Origin: Flavobacterium sp. LHD-85
Lineage (GTDB): Bacteria > Bacteroidota > Bacteroidia > Flavobacteriales > Flavobacteriaceae
DNA: 64,000 nt
Assembly (NCBI RefSeq): GCF_030929595.1
Contig: NZ_JAVFVR010000001.1
Coordinates: 806,001-870,000, forward strand
Direction: 5' to 3'
This document shows, one piece after another, positions 1 through 13,382 of this stretch (positions are counted from its first letter, which is position 1; every line of letters starts with the position of its first letter). The translations under genes and the position numbers were made by a program. The notes below the pieces were generated by a model. It was not told where the DNA came from, searched no databases, and was given only the letters and a program-made list of their open reading frames with translations.

Positions 1-415
1 AACTTCCTGAAACATTTGATGTAATTTTAACATCATACATTGCCGCAACTTCTGGCTCTCCGCCAAGATCTATTGCCGCTTGGTTTAATTCTTTAGTTAG
101 TACTGACACTTCAGTAATACCATTAACAGTAGTTTGAAGTGTTTTAGCTGCTGTAAAATCTCCACCTTTCTTATCAATTAATAAAGTATATTTTACAGCT
201 ACTGGTGTAGAATATGTCGCAGCTGACCAAGTAAATTTAGCAACTACTTCTGTAGCTTTTTCAACATCTAGAACATAATTTTGTCCTGTTGCCGGCGCTG
301 TAATTTCAGGAGCCGTACCAACATTAAGAATTGGTCTTTCATCTACAGCATCAGCATTACACGACACCGCCAATACACCAATAAATGCGATTAAAATTTT
401 ATATATATTTTTCAT
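1..415 (-). CDS. SusE-like outer-membrane lipoprotein, 3' part missing
   Basis: The first 138 codons are present; the gene runs off the left edge. The start ATG at 415 gives a lipoprotein signal peptide ending in AVSC with Cys19 as lipidation site. A short disordered stretch and an Ig-like, SusE-type N-terminal domain (VLNVEKAT-like strands, then KYTLLIDKKG) follow. It is the third gene after susC and susD on the same strand, the usual place for the surface starch-binding lipoprotein SusE/SusF. SusE proteins bind starch at the cell surface without cutting it. The family call rests on context and N-terminal pattern, because the binding domains lie outside the window. Confidence 0.75.
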   Translation of the reverse strand, partial: MKNIYKILIAFIGVLAVSCNADAVDERPILNVGTAPEITAPATGQNYVLDVEKATEVVAKFTWSAATYSTPVAVKYTLLIDKKGGDFTAAKTLQTTVNGITEVSVLTKELNQAAIDLGGEPEVAAMYDVKITSNVSGS

Positions 416-433
416 TTTAGTTCTAATTAGATA

Positions 434-2038
434 TTAGTATCCAGGATTTTGCTTCAATGTAGGATTAGCTTGGATCGTTTTAGAAGGAATTGGCATTAAA
501 TCTCTATATGAGTCTGTTGCCACACCATCCATTAAACCACCTTTCCATTGCCAAATTTTACTTCCTCCTGTGAATTTCCCAAAACGAATCAAATCTGTTC
601 TTCTATGGCATTCCCAGTACAATTCTCTTCCTCTTTCTGCTAATATAAAATCAAGAGTCAAATCTGCACTTGAAATTGTAGTTGCTTCTGCTCTTCCTCT
701 TATTTGATTAACATAACCAACTGCCGTAGCAATATTTCCTGTAGTTGCACCTCTAACCACAGCTTCAGCGTACATTAAATAAGCATCAGATAAACGGAAT
801 ACTGGAAAATCTGTATCAGGTATATCAGCTCTCTGAGCCGCTGAACCATCAGATTTTTTGTTGGTATATTTTTTTACACCATATCCATCAGTAAATGTTG
901 ACAAGTTGGTAATGTCTAAAGCTTGACCATCTGTATGAAAAATTCCTCTTTTATCTCCAGTAGCAGTAGCATCAGGAAAAAGAGCCACAAACTCTTTACG
1001 AGCTCTAGTACCATACCAACCTCCGTCCATACCTAGAGTAGCAGCATCAATACTTCCTCCAATAGCAGCATGAATAATAAAACTCATTCCTCCACCAGTT
1101 GCACGTATAGCGTTTCCATCACTGATGATTGGGAAGATAAACTCACTTTGAGCACCGTTTGTATTATTATCTGCAGAGAATAAGTAAGCATAAGGAACGT
1201 CTGCAAATGTATATCCTGAATTAATAATCTCAGAACATAAAGTCGCTACTTCATTATTTCTTTCAGTTCCTGTATATACTTTAGAATTTAAATAAATTTG
1301 AGCCAACAAAAACTTAGCTGCCACTTTATCAACTCTACCGTATTCATTTGTTCTTGCATTTGCCAAACTATTATCTAAATCTTTCAATTCAGACTCTACA
1401 AAAGCAAATACTTCTGCTCTTGTTTTTTGTACCGGATAATAGAATCCAACAGGATCTGCCTCTGTAGTAATTGGCACATTACCAAATAAATCCATTAAAT
1501 TTACATATGAATAAGCTCTTAAGAAACGTGCTTCTGCTCTAAATGTTGCTATTTCAGCTTTTAGATTAGAATCAACACCTCTTTCTGCTAGTTTTTCATC
1601 TGTAGTTTGTCTTAAAAATTCATTTGCAACACTGATATGATAAGATGCTCTTGAATAAGTACCATATAAAAACTCATTTACAGGTGACCAAGTTTGCATG
1701 TTTAATGTTGGCAAAGTTCCATCAGACCAAGCAATAACTGCTTCATCTGTAGGCAATTCTTGTGTCACAAAAAGTAAACGTAAGTAACTACTAAAATCAC
1801 CACTAAGACCAGAAATATCCGCTTGTCCATCACCATCGTTTCCTCCTACATATAGTCCAGCATATAATTTAGCCAAAACTTGCTTATAAGAGTCTGGGTC
1901 TTGAAAAAAAGTATCTGATAAAAATTCATCATCATCTTTTGGTGTCACGTTTAAATCGTCAGTACACGAAGTAAGCGTCATACTTATTCCTAAAATAAAT
2001 AGGAAGAAATAAGATATATATTTAAATGATATTTTCAT
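434..2038 (-). CDS. susD: SusD/RagB-family starch-binding outer-membrane lipoprotein
   Basis: The product (534 aa) is a SusD-type lipoprotein that caps the SusC channel and hands over oligosaccharides. The chosen start at 2038 gives a signal peptide ending LTSC with Cys25 lipidated. An upstream in-frame ATG at 2089 would overlap the end of susC and hide the signal peptide. SusD hallmarks are the EARFLRAYSYVNLMDLFG helix of the TPR-like core and the C-terminal LAERGRELYWECHRRTDLIRFG block. It lies 37 bp after susC and just before susE, so all three are probably cotranscribed. The substrate (starch or maltodextrin) is inferred from the neighbouring GH13, GH97 and GH65 genes. Confidence 0.93.
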   Translation of the reverse strand: MKISFKYISYFFLFILGISMTLTSCTDDLNVTPKDDDEFLSDTFFQDPDSYKQVLAKLYAGLYVGGNDGDGQADISGLSGDFSSYLRLLFVTQELPTDEAVIAWSDGTLPTLNMQTWSPVNEFLYGTYSRASYHISVANEFLRQTTDEKLAERGVDSNLKAEIATFRAEARFLRAYSYVNLMDLFGNVPITTEADPVGFYYPVQKTRAEVFAFVESELKDLDNSLANARTNEYGRVDKVAAKFLLAQIYLNSKVYTGTERNNEVATLCSEIINSGYTFADVPYAYLFSADNNTNGAQSEFIFPIISDGNAIRATGGGMSFIIHAAIGGSIDAATLGMDGGWYGTRARKEFVALFPDATATGDKRGIFHTDGQALDITNLSTFTDGYGVKKYTNKKSDGSAAQRADIPDTDFPVFRLSDAYLMYAEAVVRGATTGNIATAVGYVNQIRGRAEATTISSADLTLDFILAERGRELYWECHRRTDLIRFGKFTGGSKIWQWKGGLMDGVATDSYRDLMPIPSKTIQANPTLKQNPGY

Positions 2039-2075
2039 TTTGTATGTTTTAAATTTTTTGTTTTTCAATGTACTA

Positions 2076-5057
2076 TTAGAAACTTGCATTTACGCCAAAC
2101 AAGAATGTTCTTGCTCTTGGATAAACGTTACCATCAATTCCGTTGAATTTCTCAGGATCTAATCCATCATATTTTGTAAGTACAAAAACGTTTTGAACAC
2201 CTGCAGAGAATCTTAATGAAGCTGCTTTTAATAAAGATTTATCTAAAGTATATCCAAGAGTTATGTTATCCAATTTGATGAAAGAAGCATCTTTCACATA
2301 ATAATTAGATAAATAACGCTGTGTTCCGTTGTCTTCAAAAACAAATCCAGTATTTAAGTAATCTGAACTCACATTTGCCAAGTCAGTTTGTCTTCTTAAA
2401 CCAGCGTCAGAATACCCCATGTTAGAATTTACGTTATCAAAAATGTAATTTCCTACACTCGCTCTCCAGTTCATTGTAAAATCAAACTTTTTGTAGTTTA
2501 ATGCCGAGAACAAACCAAATGTATAATCTGCCGTTGGTTTTTTATATCTGTAACGGTCATTTGCATCAATTTTACCATCTCCATTTCTGTCTACATAAGC
2601 GCCAGCAATAGGTTTTTTGTTCGCATCGTACAATTGTTCGTATACGAAGAATGAATTTGGAGCAGATCCAACTGTATTAATCAAGACTTTGTTTCCATTT
2701 CCTCCTTTAATATTATCTCCTACCTCATAACCTTGGAAACCTTCAACAGTTTGACCTAAATCTTCAATTTTTTGATCTAAGTAAGTAGCATTAACAGCAA
2801 CATTCCAAGTTAAGTTATCTTTTTTGATAATATCTGATTGAAGGCTAAACTCAAGTCCTTTAGTTCTTAAATCACCAATATTATTATATCCTTGATTTCT
2901 CAAGTTAGCACCATCTGGAACCAATACATCAGCTAATAAATCAGATGACTTTTTATCAAAGTAGTTAATTGTTCCTGTGATTCTATCATTTAAGAATCCA
3001 AAATCAACCCCAATATTCATCTCAGATAATTCTTCCCATTTAATATTTGGGTTATATCCTTCTGGCCTAGCTGTTCTGTAAACAACACCATTAAACACAT
3101 ATTGAGTATTAACAGTACCAAGAGTTACCCTTCTTAAATAATCATACTGTGGCGGAATATCTTGTTGTCCAGTAGTACCGTAACCAGCTCTTAATTTTAA
3201 ACTAGAAAGCGTTTCATTATCTTTTAGGAAAGACTCTTCGGCAATATTCCAAGCAAAGGCACCTCCCATAAAGTTACCCCATCTGTTATCTTTAGAAAAA
3301 CGTGAAGTTCCGTCTCTTCTATAATTTAAAGTCAATAAATATCTACTATCGTAACCTAAGTTCAAACGACCAAAGAACGATTGTAAATTGATATCTGGAT
3401 CAGTAATAACATCTTCATTTCTAGTAGAAGCAGGCTGTGTAAGCTCTCCTGACTGATATTTTTCTTTTTGAAACAACTGATAGTTATAACCAGCAGTAGC
3501 ATCTAATTTAAGTTTTCCTAAATTTTTAGTGTAAACAAAATACGTATTCAAGTTTTTATTTTGAAGATCATCTGTATACGTATTATTATTTCCTAAATTC
3601 ACCCAATTTCCAGTACTAAAAGGATTTGGCTGATATCCTAAAGCACTTTCTGTACTTTGTCTGTTGTATCCACTACTATCAAATCTGTCAATACCAGCTT
3701 CAGCAACCACTCTTAAATCTTCAAAGAAATGAAATTTATAGTCTATGCTAATATTACCCCATTTTCTAGTAGATTTAGATCTTTTATCTTCCTGATTTAA
3801 TCTCGCAACTGGGTTTTTAGCTGGCAATAATGCTAAGTTTCCGTTTGGCTCTAACCACTCGAAATATCCTCCATAACGAGAACCTTCTTGGTAAGGAGAT
3901 TGCGTAGGATCAAAACTGATTGCAGAACCAATAACTGCATCTTCATCCTGAAATTGATTTTTACTGAAAGATAAGTTTCCGCTAATGTCAATTTTTAAGT
4001 GATTATCAAATAAAACTGGATTTAACGATATCGATGTCGTTGTTCTTTCAAAAGAAGTGTTTCTTAAAATTCCAGGATTATCAACGTTTCCAACAGATAA
4101 ACGCACAGGCAATTTATTGAATAAAGCACCGCTTACAGAGATATTATTGTTTGTTGTTAAAGCTGTATGGAAAATTTCATCCTGCCAGTTTGTACTTGCA
4201 GTCCCCATTAATGCTTTTTGAGCATCAGATCCTTTTGTATTTACAAAATTACGGAATTGATCTGCACTTAAAACATCCACAGTATTAGCAACAGTATTGA
4301 TACCAACTTGAGAGCTGAAATTAACTTTCACACCACCTTTAGTTCCTTTTTTAGTTGTAATTACAATTACTCCATTTGCAGCACGAGAACCATAAATAGC
4401 GGCTGCCGAAGCATCTTTCAATACTGTAAAAGACTCAATATCATTAGGATCAATAGTAGACAAAATACTTGTAGCACCACTTGGAACAGCATTACTCAAT
4501 GGAAGTCCGTCCAAAATAATCAATGGATCGTTAGAAGCACTTAATGAAGATCCTCCACGAATTCTAATATCTGCTTTTGCTCCTGGAGCTCCTCCTCCAA
4601 CAACATTAACACCAGCAATACGTCCACCAATTAAACTTTCTGGTGTTACGTTAATACCTTTGTTAAATTCTTTTGCTGAAATTTGAGAAACAGAACCCGT
4701 AGCATCTTTTTTCTTAACAGTACCATAACCTACTTGTACAACAACTTCTTGTAATTGATTTGTATCTTCGCTTAAAGAAACTGCTAAGTTTTTTTGACCA
4801 TTAAATACAATAGTCTCTGTTTTGTATCCGATAAATGAAACTAAAATTTTGTCTCCATTTTTCAGATTAGGCAATTGAAATTTACCATCAAAATCAGTAG
4901 AGGTACCTCCTGCAGCACCTTGAACATTTACATTTACTCCCGGTATTGGCTGACCTGTGGTATGATCAGTAACCGTACCATTTAAAGTGTTCTGAGCCAA
5001 CACTGTAAAAGGCAACAATAGGAATAAAAATAACAACTTTTTGTAAATTGTTTTCAT
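2076..5057 (-). CDS. susC: SusC/RagA-family TonB-dependent outer-membrane transporter
   Basis: The 993-aa protein is the outer-membrane channel for maltodextrin import, driven by TonB. It has a signal peptide (about residues 1-21, ending VLAQ) and a carboxypeptidase-D-like regulatory domain (about 23-105, GTVTDHTTGQPIPGVNV). The plug domain (about 115-235) carries the SusC signature YGSRAANGVIVITTKKG near residues 220-236. A 22-strand barrel ends with a terminal Phe (GVNASF). It heads the leftward susCDE transcript and is divergent from the LacI regulator. A TAATTTTG -7 box lies about 67 bp upstream of the start. Length and signatures fit a full-length family member. Confidence 0.95.
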   Translation of the reverse strand: MKTIYKKLLFLFLLLPFTVLAQNTLNGTVTDHTTGQPIPGVNVNVQGAAGGTSTDFDGKFQLPNLKNGDKILVSFIGYKTETIVFNGQKNLAVSLSEDTNQLQEVVVQVGYGTVKKKDATGSVSQISAKEFNKGINVTPESLIGGRIAGVNVVGGGAPGAKADIRIRGGSSLSASNDPLIILDGLPLSNAVPSGATSILSTIDPNDIESFTVLKDASAAAIYGSRAANGVIVITTKKGTKGGVKVNFSSQVGINTVANTVDVLSADQFRNFVNTKGSDAQKALMGTASTNWQDEIFHTALTTNNNISVSGALFNKLPVRLSVGNVDNPGILRNTSFERTTTSISLNPVLFDNHLKIDISGNLSFSKNQFQDEDAVIGSAISFDPTQSPYQEGSRYGGYFEWLEPNGNLALLPAKNPVARLNQEDKRSKSTRKWGNISIDYKFHFFEDLRVVAEAGIDRFDSSGYNRQSTESALGYQPNPFSTGNWVNLGNNNTYTDDLQNKNLNTYFVYTKNLGKLKLDATAGYNYQLFQKEKYQSGELTQPASTRNEDVITDPDINLQSFFGRLNLGYDSRYLLTLNYRRDGTSRFSKDNRWGNFMGGAFAWNIAEESFLKDNETLSSLKLRAGYGTTGQQDIPPQYDYLRRVTLGTVNTQYVFNGVVYRTARPEGYNPNIKWEELSEMNIGVDFGFLNDRITGTINYFDKKSSDLLADVLVPDGANLRNQGYNNIGDLRTKGLEFSLQSDIIKKDNLTWNVAVNATYLDQKIEDLGQTVEGFQGYEVGDNIKGGNGNKVLINTVGSAPNSFFVYEQLYDANKKPIAGAYVDRNGDGKIDANDRYRYKKPTADYTFGLFSALNYKKFDFTMNWRASVGNYIFDNVNSNMGYSDAGLRRQTDLANVSSDYLNTGFVFEDNGTQRYLSNYYVKDASFIKLDNITLGYTLDKSLLKAASLRFSAGVQNVFVLTKYDGLDPEKFNGIDGNVYPRARTFLFGVNASF

Positions 5058-5106
5058 ACTTTTTGTTTAAATTAGTTTTGAGTTTTTGAATGTTAGTTAA
5101 GTTTTT

Positions 5107-5123
5107 AATTTTACTTCGAATTT
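5107..5123. promoter_or_regulatory. Possible operator: TTCGAA-centred motif in the susC leader
   Basis: The 12-mer TTTTACTTCGAA (5109-5120) lies just downstream of the susC -7 box on the leftward transcript. The identical 12-mer recurs at 6432-6443 in front of the permease gene. Two exact copies in the two control regions flanking a LacI gene suggest a shared site. No protein binding is shown by the sequence. Confidence 0.35.
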
Positions 5124-5131
5124 CAAAATTA
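5124..5131 (-). promoter_or_regulatory. -7 box of the susC promoter
   Basis: On the minus strand this reads TAATTTTG, matching the Bacteroidota TAnnTTTG -7 consensus, about 67 nt before the susC ATG. I see no clear -33 TTG at the usual distance, which fits a regulated promoter. Confidence 0.5.
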
Positions 5132-5293
5132 TGAATTTATTAACATGCTCGACAGCAGGCACTTTTTATTGCTTTACGAAAACGTGGTAGTGTTGAAAAC
5201 TTTCTATTTTTTGTAATCTTTCAGTGTTAAAATTGCAAATACCAAAAATATTATACACCTTTATTATTAATTAGATTTTTTTCGATTAACTCC

Positions 5294-6325
5294 ATGAAAC
5301 GTAAAATAACCCTCAAACAGATTGCAAAGGAACTTGACGTATCCATTTCAACTGTCTCAAAATCACTCAGAAACAGTCTTGAAATTGGAGAAGAAACACG
5401 CCTAAAAGTTCAGGCTTTTGCAAAGTTTTATAACTATAAACCAAACAATATTGCTCTTAGTTTAAAAAACCGAAAAACGAAGAGTATTGGTATCATTATT
5501 CCCGAAATTGTACACTACTTTTTCTCTACTGTAATCAACGGAATTGAACAGGTTGCAAACGAATATGGCTATAGTGTTGTCATCTGTGTATCTGATGATT
5601 CTTTTGATAAAGAAGTCCTCAATATGGAGATGTTGGCCAATGGAAGCATCGACGGTTTTATTATGTCTCTTTCTAAAGAAACGCAGTATAAAGGCGACTT
5701 CCATCACATTACAGAAGTTATCAATCAAGGAATGCCCGTAGTCATGTTTGACCGCGTTACCAACGATATTTTATGCGATAAAGTGATTATTGATGATAAA
5801 TCTGCAGCGTATGAAGCAGTTCAGAGTTTAATTGACAGCGGACGTAAAAAAATTGCTTTAGTTACAACTGTTGACTATGTAAGCGTTGGAAAACTGCGAA
5901 CAGACGGTTACGAAAAAGCTTTACTAGATAACGGATTACCTTTTAACGAAGATTTAATCATAAAAATTGAAGATGTCGATACTTGCGAAATAACCATTTC
6001 TGAACTTCTGCACGCCAGAGCTTTCGATGCTGTTTTTGCTGTAAATGAGCTTTTTGCAGTAACAATTATCAAAACCGCAAATAAAATGGGATTAAAAGTT
6101 CCTGAAGATTTAGCTGTTATTGCTTTTACGGACGGAATTATTTCAAAATACTCCACTCCAACCATTACGACAGTCAGTCAGAGTGGTGAAAAAATGGGGA
6201 ATAAAGCAGCTAAAATGCTTATAGAAAGAATAGAAGCCGAAGAAGATGACGACGAAGAACACAATGAAAATTATATTACAGAAGTCATAGAAACTCATCT
6301 TATAAAAAGAGAATCTACTGACTAA
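5294..6325 (+). CDS. LacI-family transcriptional regulator of the maltodextrin locus
   Basis: The product (343 aa) is a LacI/GalR regulator. The N-terminal helix-turn-helix (about residues 5-25, TLKQIAKELDVSISTVSKSL) is followed by a hinge helix (NNIALSLKNRKTKSIGIIIP) and a periplasmic-binding-protein-like sensor domain. It lies between leftward susCDE and the rightward permease/hydrolase row, so it probably controls both. Bacteroides uses a SusR-type regulator for its Sus locus; LacI control is the alternative commonly seen in Flavobacteria. The C-terminus has an acidic run (EAEEDDDEE). A terminator follows, separating it from the permease gene. The effector is unknown; a malto-oligosaccharide is likely. 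Confidence 0.88.
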   Translation: MKRKITLKQIAKELDVSISTVSKSLRNSLEIGEETRLKVQAFAKFYNYKPNNIALSLKNRKTKSIGIIIPEIVHYFFSTVINGIEQVANEYGYSVVICVSDDSFDKEVLNMEMLANGSIDGFIMSLSKETQYKGDFHHITEVINQGMPVVMFDRVTNDILCDKVIIDDKSAAYEAVQSLIDSGRKKIALVTTVDYVSVGKLRTDGYEKALLDNGLPFNEDLIIKIEDVDTCEITISELLHARAFDAVFAVNELFAVTIIKTANKMGLKVPEDLAVIAFTDGIISKYSTPTITTVSQSGEKMGNKAAKMLIERIEAEEDDDEEHNENYITEVIETHLIKRESTD

Positions 6326-6349
6326 AATTCTTAAAATCAATACTTTCTA

Positions 6350-6378
6350 AAGCCATAAAAAATATTTATGGCTTTTTT
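6350..6378 (+). terminator. Rho-independent terminator after the LacI gene
   Basis: The hairpin AAAGCCATAAA/TTTATGGCTTT is followed by a run of T, 24 bp after the regulator stop. It separates the regulator from the downstream permease operon, which then needs its own promoter. Confidence 0.75.
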
Positions 6379-6457
6379 ATTAGCATATATAAAAAAATAA
6401 TTTATAATTTTACGCCCGTCAAGGCTTTTAGTTTTACTTCGAAAGGAACAAAGTTTT

Positions 6458-6476
6458 GATAAGCAAAGCGCTTATC
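6458..6476. promoter_or_regulatory. Candidate LacI operator before the permease operon
   Basis: A perfect inverted repeat GATAAGC-N5-GCTTATC lies 26 bp before the permease ATG and contains an AGCGCT core. LacI-family operators are typically short palindromes with a central CG. The assignment to the adjacent regulator is inference. Confidence 0.4.
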
Positions 6477-6501
6477 GTATAATTTTTCACAAATTACGAT
6501 A

Positions 6502-7857
6502 ATGGAAAAGCGTAAATTAAGTTTCTGGGAAATCTGGAACATGAGTTTCGGATTCTTAGGAATCCAAATGGGGTTTGCACTTCAGAATGCAAATGCCAGC
6601 AGAATTCTTCAAATTTTTGGTGCTGATGTACATGAACTTTCGTGGTTCTGGATTATTGCTCCCCTTATGGGATTAATAGTGCAACCCATTATTGGTCATT
6701 ACAGCGACAAAACCTGGGGAAGATTCGGCAGACGAAAACCTTTCTTTTTAGTAGGAGCCGTTTTAGCTTCGGTGGGATTAATTTTAATGCCACAGGCTAA
6801 CATTTTTATTTCTATTTTACCTGCCCTCTGGGTTGGAGCGGGAATGTTAATGATCATGGATGCTTCTTTCAATATTGCAATGGAGCCTTTTCGTGCGCTT
6901 GTTGGAGACAATTTAAGAACAGATCAGCGTACTGCAGGATTTAGTATCCAAACTTCATTAATTGGTTTTGGAGCCGTAATTGGTTCTGCATTGCCATACA
7001 TTCTTACGAAATATTTTGGCGTGCCAAATAGCACAGTTCCAGGAAGTGTTCCATTAAATCTAACGTTGTCTTTTATTATCGGAGCGGCGGTTTTAATTGG
7101 CTCAATCTTAGTTACGCTGTTTACAACCAAAGAATATTCGCCCGAAGAATTAGCAAAATTTGAAGATCCGCAGAATGATGCAATTCCTGATTCTGAAGAA
7201 AAATCAAAAATCACAGACATCTTTACCGATTTTGCAAAAATGCCTGTTACAATGCGTCAGTTAAGTTGGGTGCAGTTTTTCTCTTGGTTCGGATTATTCG
7301 GAATGTGGGTTTTTACCACTCCGGCAATCGCACACCACATTTACGGTTTACCATTAGAAGATACGTCAAGCCAGCAATACCAAGACGCTGGTGACTGGGT
7401 CGGAATCCTATTTGGTGTTTACAACTTAGTTTCGGCTATCGTTGCTTTGTTTTTCTTACCGTATATCGCTAAAAAAATTGGGCGAAAAGCAACACACTCA
7501 CTTTCATTAGTCATTGGAGGAATTGGATTAATCTCCATTTATTTCATGCCAAATGAAGACTGGGTTGTACTTCCAATGATCTTAATCGGAGTTGCTTGGG
7601 CGAGTATCCTAGCAATGCCATACGCTATTCTTGCGGGTTCTATTACACCTAAAAAAATGGGAGTTTACATGGGAATCTTCAACTTTTTTGTTGTTATTCC
7701 TCAAATTGTAAATGCTCTAATTGGTGGTCCAATTGTAAAATACCTTTACAACGGAGACGCAATTTATGCCTTAGTTACTAGCGGTGTTAGTTTCTTAATC
7801 GCCGCAGCTTTAGTATCTAAAGTAAAAGACGTAGACGACTTTACTCAAAAATCATAA
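6502..7857 (+). CDS. MFS sugar permease (SLC45/GPH-like), likely maltose importer
   Basis: The product (451 aa) is a twelve-helix inner-membrane transporter. The loop after helix 2 has the MFS motif GHYSDKTWGRFGRRKP (about residues 71-86), typical of SLC45/GPH-type sugar:cation symporters. It opens a row with beta-phosphoglucomutase (18 bp downstream) and maltose phosphorylase, so its probable cargo is maltose or short maltodextrin released in the periplasm. Membrane topology is clear from the sequence; substrate is inferred from neighbours. Confidence 0.88.
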   Translation: MEKRKLSFWEIWNMSFGFLGIQMGFALQNANASRILQIFGADVHELSWFWIIAPLMGLIVQPIIGHYSDKTWGRFGRRKPFFLVGAVLASVGLILMPQANIFISILPALWVGAGMLMIMDASFNIAMEPFRALVGDNLRTDQRTAGFSIQTSLIGFGAVIGSALPYILTKYFGVPNSTVPGSVPLNLTLSFIIGAAVLIGSILVTLFTTKEYSPEELAKFEDPQNDAIPDSEEKSKITDIFTDFAKMPVTMRQLSWVQFFSWFGLFGMWVFTTPAIAHHIYGLPLEDTSSQQYQDAGDWVGILFGVYNLVSAIVALFFLPYIAKKIGRKATHSLSLVIGGIGLISIYFMPNEDWVVLPMILIGVAWASILAMPYAILAGSITPKKMGVYMGIFNFFVVIPQIVNALIGGPIVKYLYNGDAIYALVTSGVSFLIAAALVSKVKDVDDFTQKS

Positions 7858-7875
7858 TAAAGAATTTTCCACACA

Positions 7876-8532
7876 ATGAGCAAAAAAGCATTCATATTCG
7901 ATCTTGACGGAGTGATCGTTGATACCGCTAAATACCACTTTTTGGCTTGGCAAAAAATTGCCAAATCGTTAAATATCAATTTTACCCATGAAGACAACGA
8001 ACTTCTAAAAGGTGTTAGCCGCGTTCGTTCGCTAGACATTATACTTGGCTTAGGAAATGTTCAGGCTACTCAAGAACAAAAAGATCAATGGTTAATTCAA
8101 AAAAATGAAGATTACCTATCTTATTTAGTTGACATGGATGAAAGTGAGGTTCTTCCAGGAGTTTTAATAATTCTAAAACTATTAAAAGATAAAAATCAAG
8201 GAATTGCACTGGGTTCTGCCAGCAAAAATGCAAGACCAATTCTAGAAAAAACAGGCGTTCTGTCTTACTTCGATGTTATTGTTGACGGAAACGATGTCAG
8301 CAATGCAAAACCAGACCCTGAAGTATTCTTAAAAGCGGCTCAATTATTAAACATTGATCCAAAAAATTCAATCGTATTTGAAGATTCTGTTGCCGGAATT
8401 CAGGCAGCAAACATCGCAGAAATGGTAAGTGTGGGAATTGGTGAGGAAACAATTTTACATGAAGCTGATCATATTTTTAAAGATTTTACCCAAATCAAAA
8501 CAAGCTTTATTAACGATTTAATTAGTCAATGA
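7876..8532 (+). CDS. pgmB: Beta-phosphoglucomutase
   Basis: The 218-aa HAD-superfamily enzyme converts beta-glucose 1-phosphate to glucose 6-phosphate. Motif I is FDLDGVIVDTA, with nucleophile Asp9 and acid/base Asp11. Motif II is GSASKNA, and motif III/IV is KPDPEVFLKAA followed by FEDSVAGIQAA. The start is 18 bp after the permease stop. Its substrate is the product of the next gene, maltose phosphorylase, so the pair links maltose phosphorolysis to glycolysis. Length and motifs match cytoplasmic PgmB. Confidence 0.93.
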   Translation: MSKKAFIFDLDGVIVDTAKYHFLAWQKIAKSLNINFTHEDNELLKGVSRVRSLDIILGLGNVQATQEQKDQWLIQKNEDYLSYLVDMDESEVLPGVLIILKLLKDKNQGIALGSASKNARPILEKTGVLSYFDVIVDGNDVSNAKPDPEVFLKAAQLLNIDPKNSIVFEDSVAGIQAANIAEMVSVGIGEETILHEADHIFKDFTQIKTSFINDLISQ

Positions 8533-8714
8533 GAAAATTTGATAATTAGATAATTTCTAAAAATGAGAATTATCTAATGATCAAAACGACAAATTATTTC
8601 ATTTAAAAAAAAACGTAGAACAACCAAGCAATTAAAAGGTAAAAACAGTCAAAAATAATTATCAAATTATCAAATCGACACATTATCTAATTGCCACATT
8701 ATCTAATTTAAAAG
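8533..8714. repeat. Intergenic repeat with complementary ATTATCTAATT copies
   Basis: The gap between pgmB and the GH65 gene holds the 14-mer CACATTATCTAATT twice (8679-8692 and 8695-8708, period 16). Complementary and direct copies of its core lie at about 8545-8578. The repeats can pair into long AT-rich hairpins, the last ending 6 bp before the GH65 start. Confidence 0.7.
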
Positions 8715-13161
<4,447 letters not shown>

Positions 13162-13170
13162 TTTTAATTA

Positions 13171-13250
13171 ACCATATAAGAAATGTAAGTCCATTTAAAT
13201 AGAAATCTCCCCAGTTTTTGCCTTAAATGTTCTTACATTTCTTATATGGT
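13171..13250. repeat. Palindromic repeat, family A, copy 1
   Basis: A perfect 19-bp inverted repeat (ACCATATAAGAAATGTAAG at 13171-13189 and its complement at 13232-13250) is extended inward by CATTTAA/TTAAATG after a 2-nt mismatch. Related copies lie at 22664-22730 and 30673-30757. Confidence 0.85.
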
Positions 13251-13263
13251 TTAAATTCTGCTG

Positions 13264-13364
13264 TCCTGCAAGGTTTTCAAAACCTTGTAGGTATAGTTCA
13301 TTACCTATAATAACCTGCATGCAGTTTCAATTGAAACCTACAAGGTTTTGAAAACCTTGCAGGA
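13264..13364. repeat. Perfect 29-bp inverted repeat, family B
   Basis: Arms 13264-13292 and 13336-13364 are exact reverse complements over 29 nt. Each arm is itself nearly palindromic (AAGGTTTTCAAAACCTT). The element lies between the GH97 and GH13 genes, ending 18 bp before the GH13 start. Confidence 0.9.
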
Positions 13365-13382
13365 AAACTAAAACTATAAATT

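Noticed and set aside
2039..2089. Upstream start for susD
   Set aside because: It overlaps susC and buries the lipoprotein signal peptide; the ATG at 2038 is preferred.
13171..13364. CRISPR array
   Set aside because: The repeats are inverted, of two families, and lack regular direct repeats and spacers; no cas genes occur.
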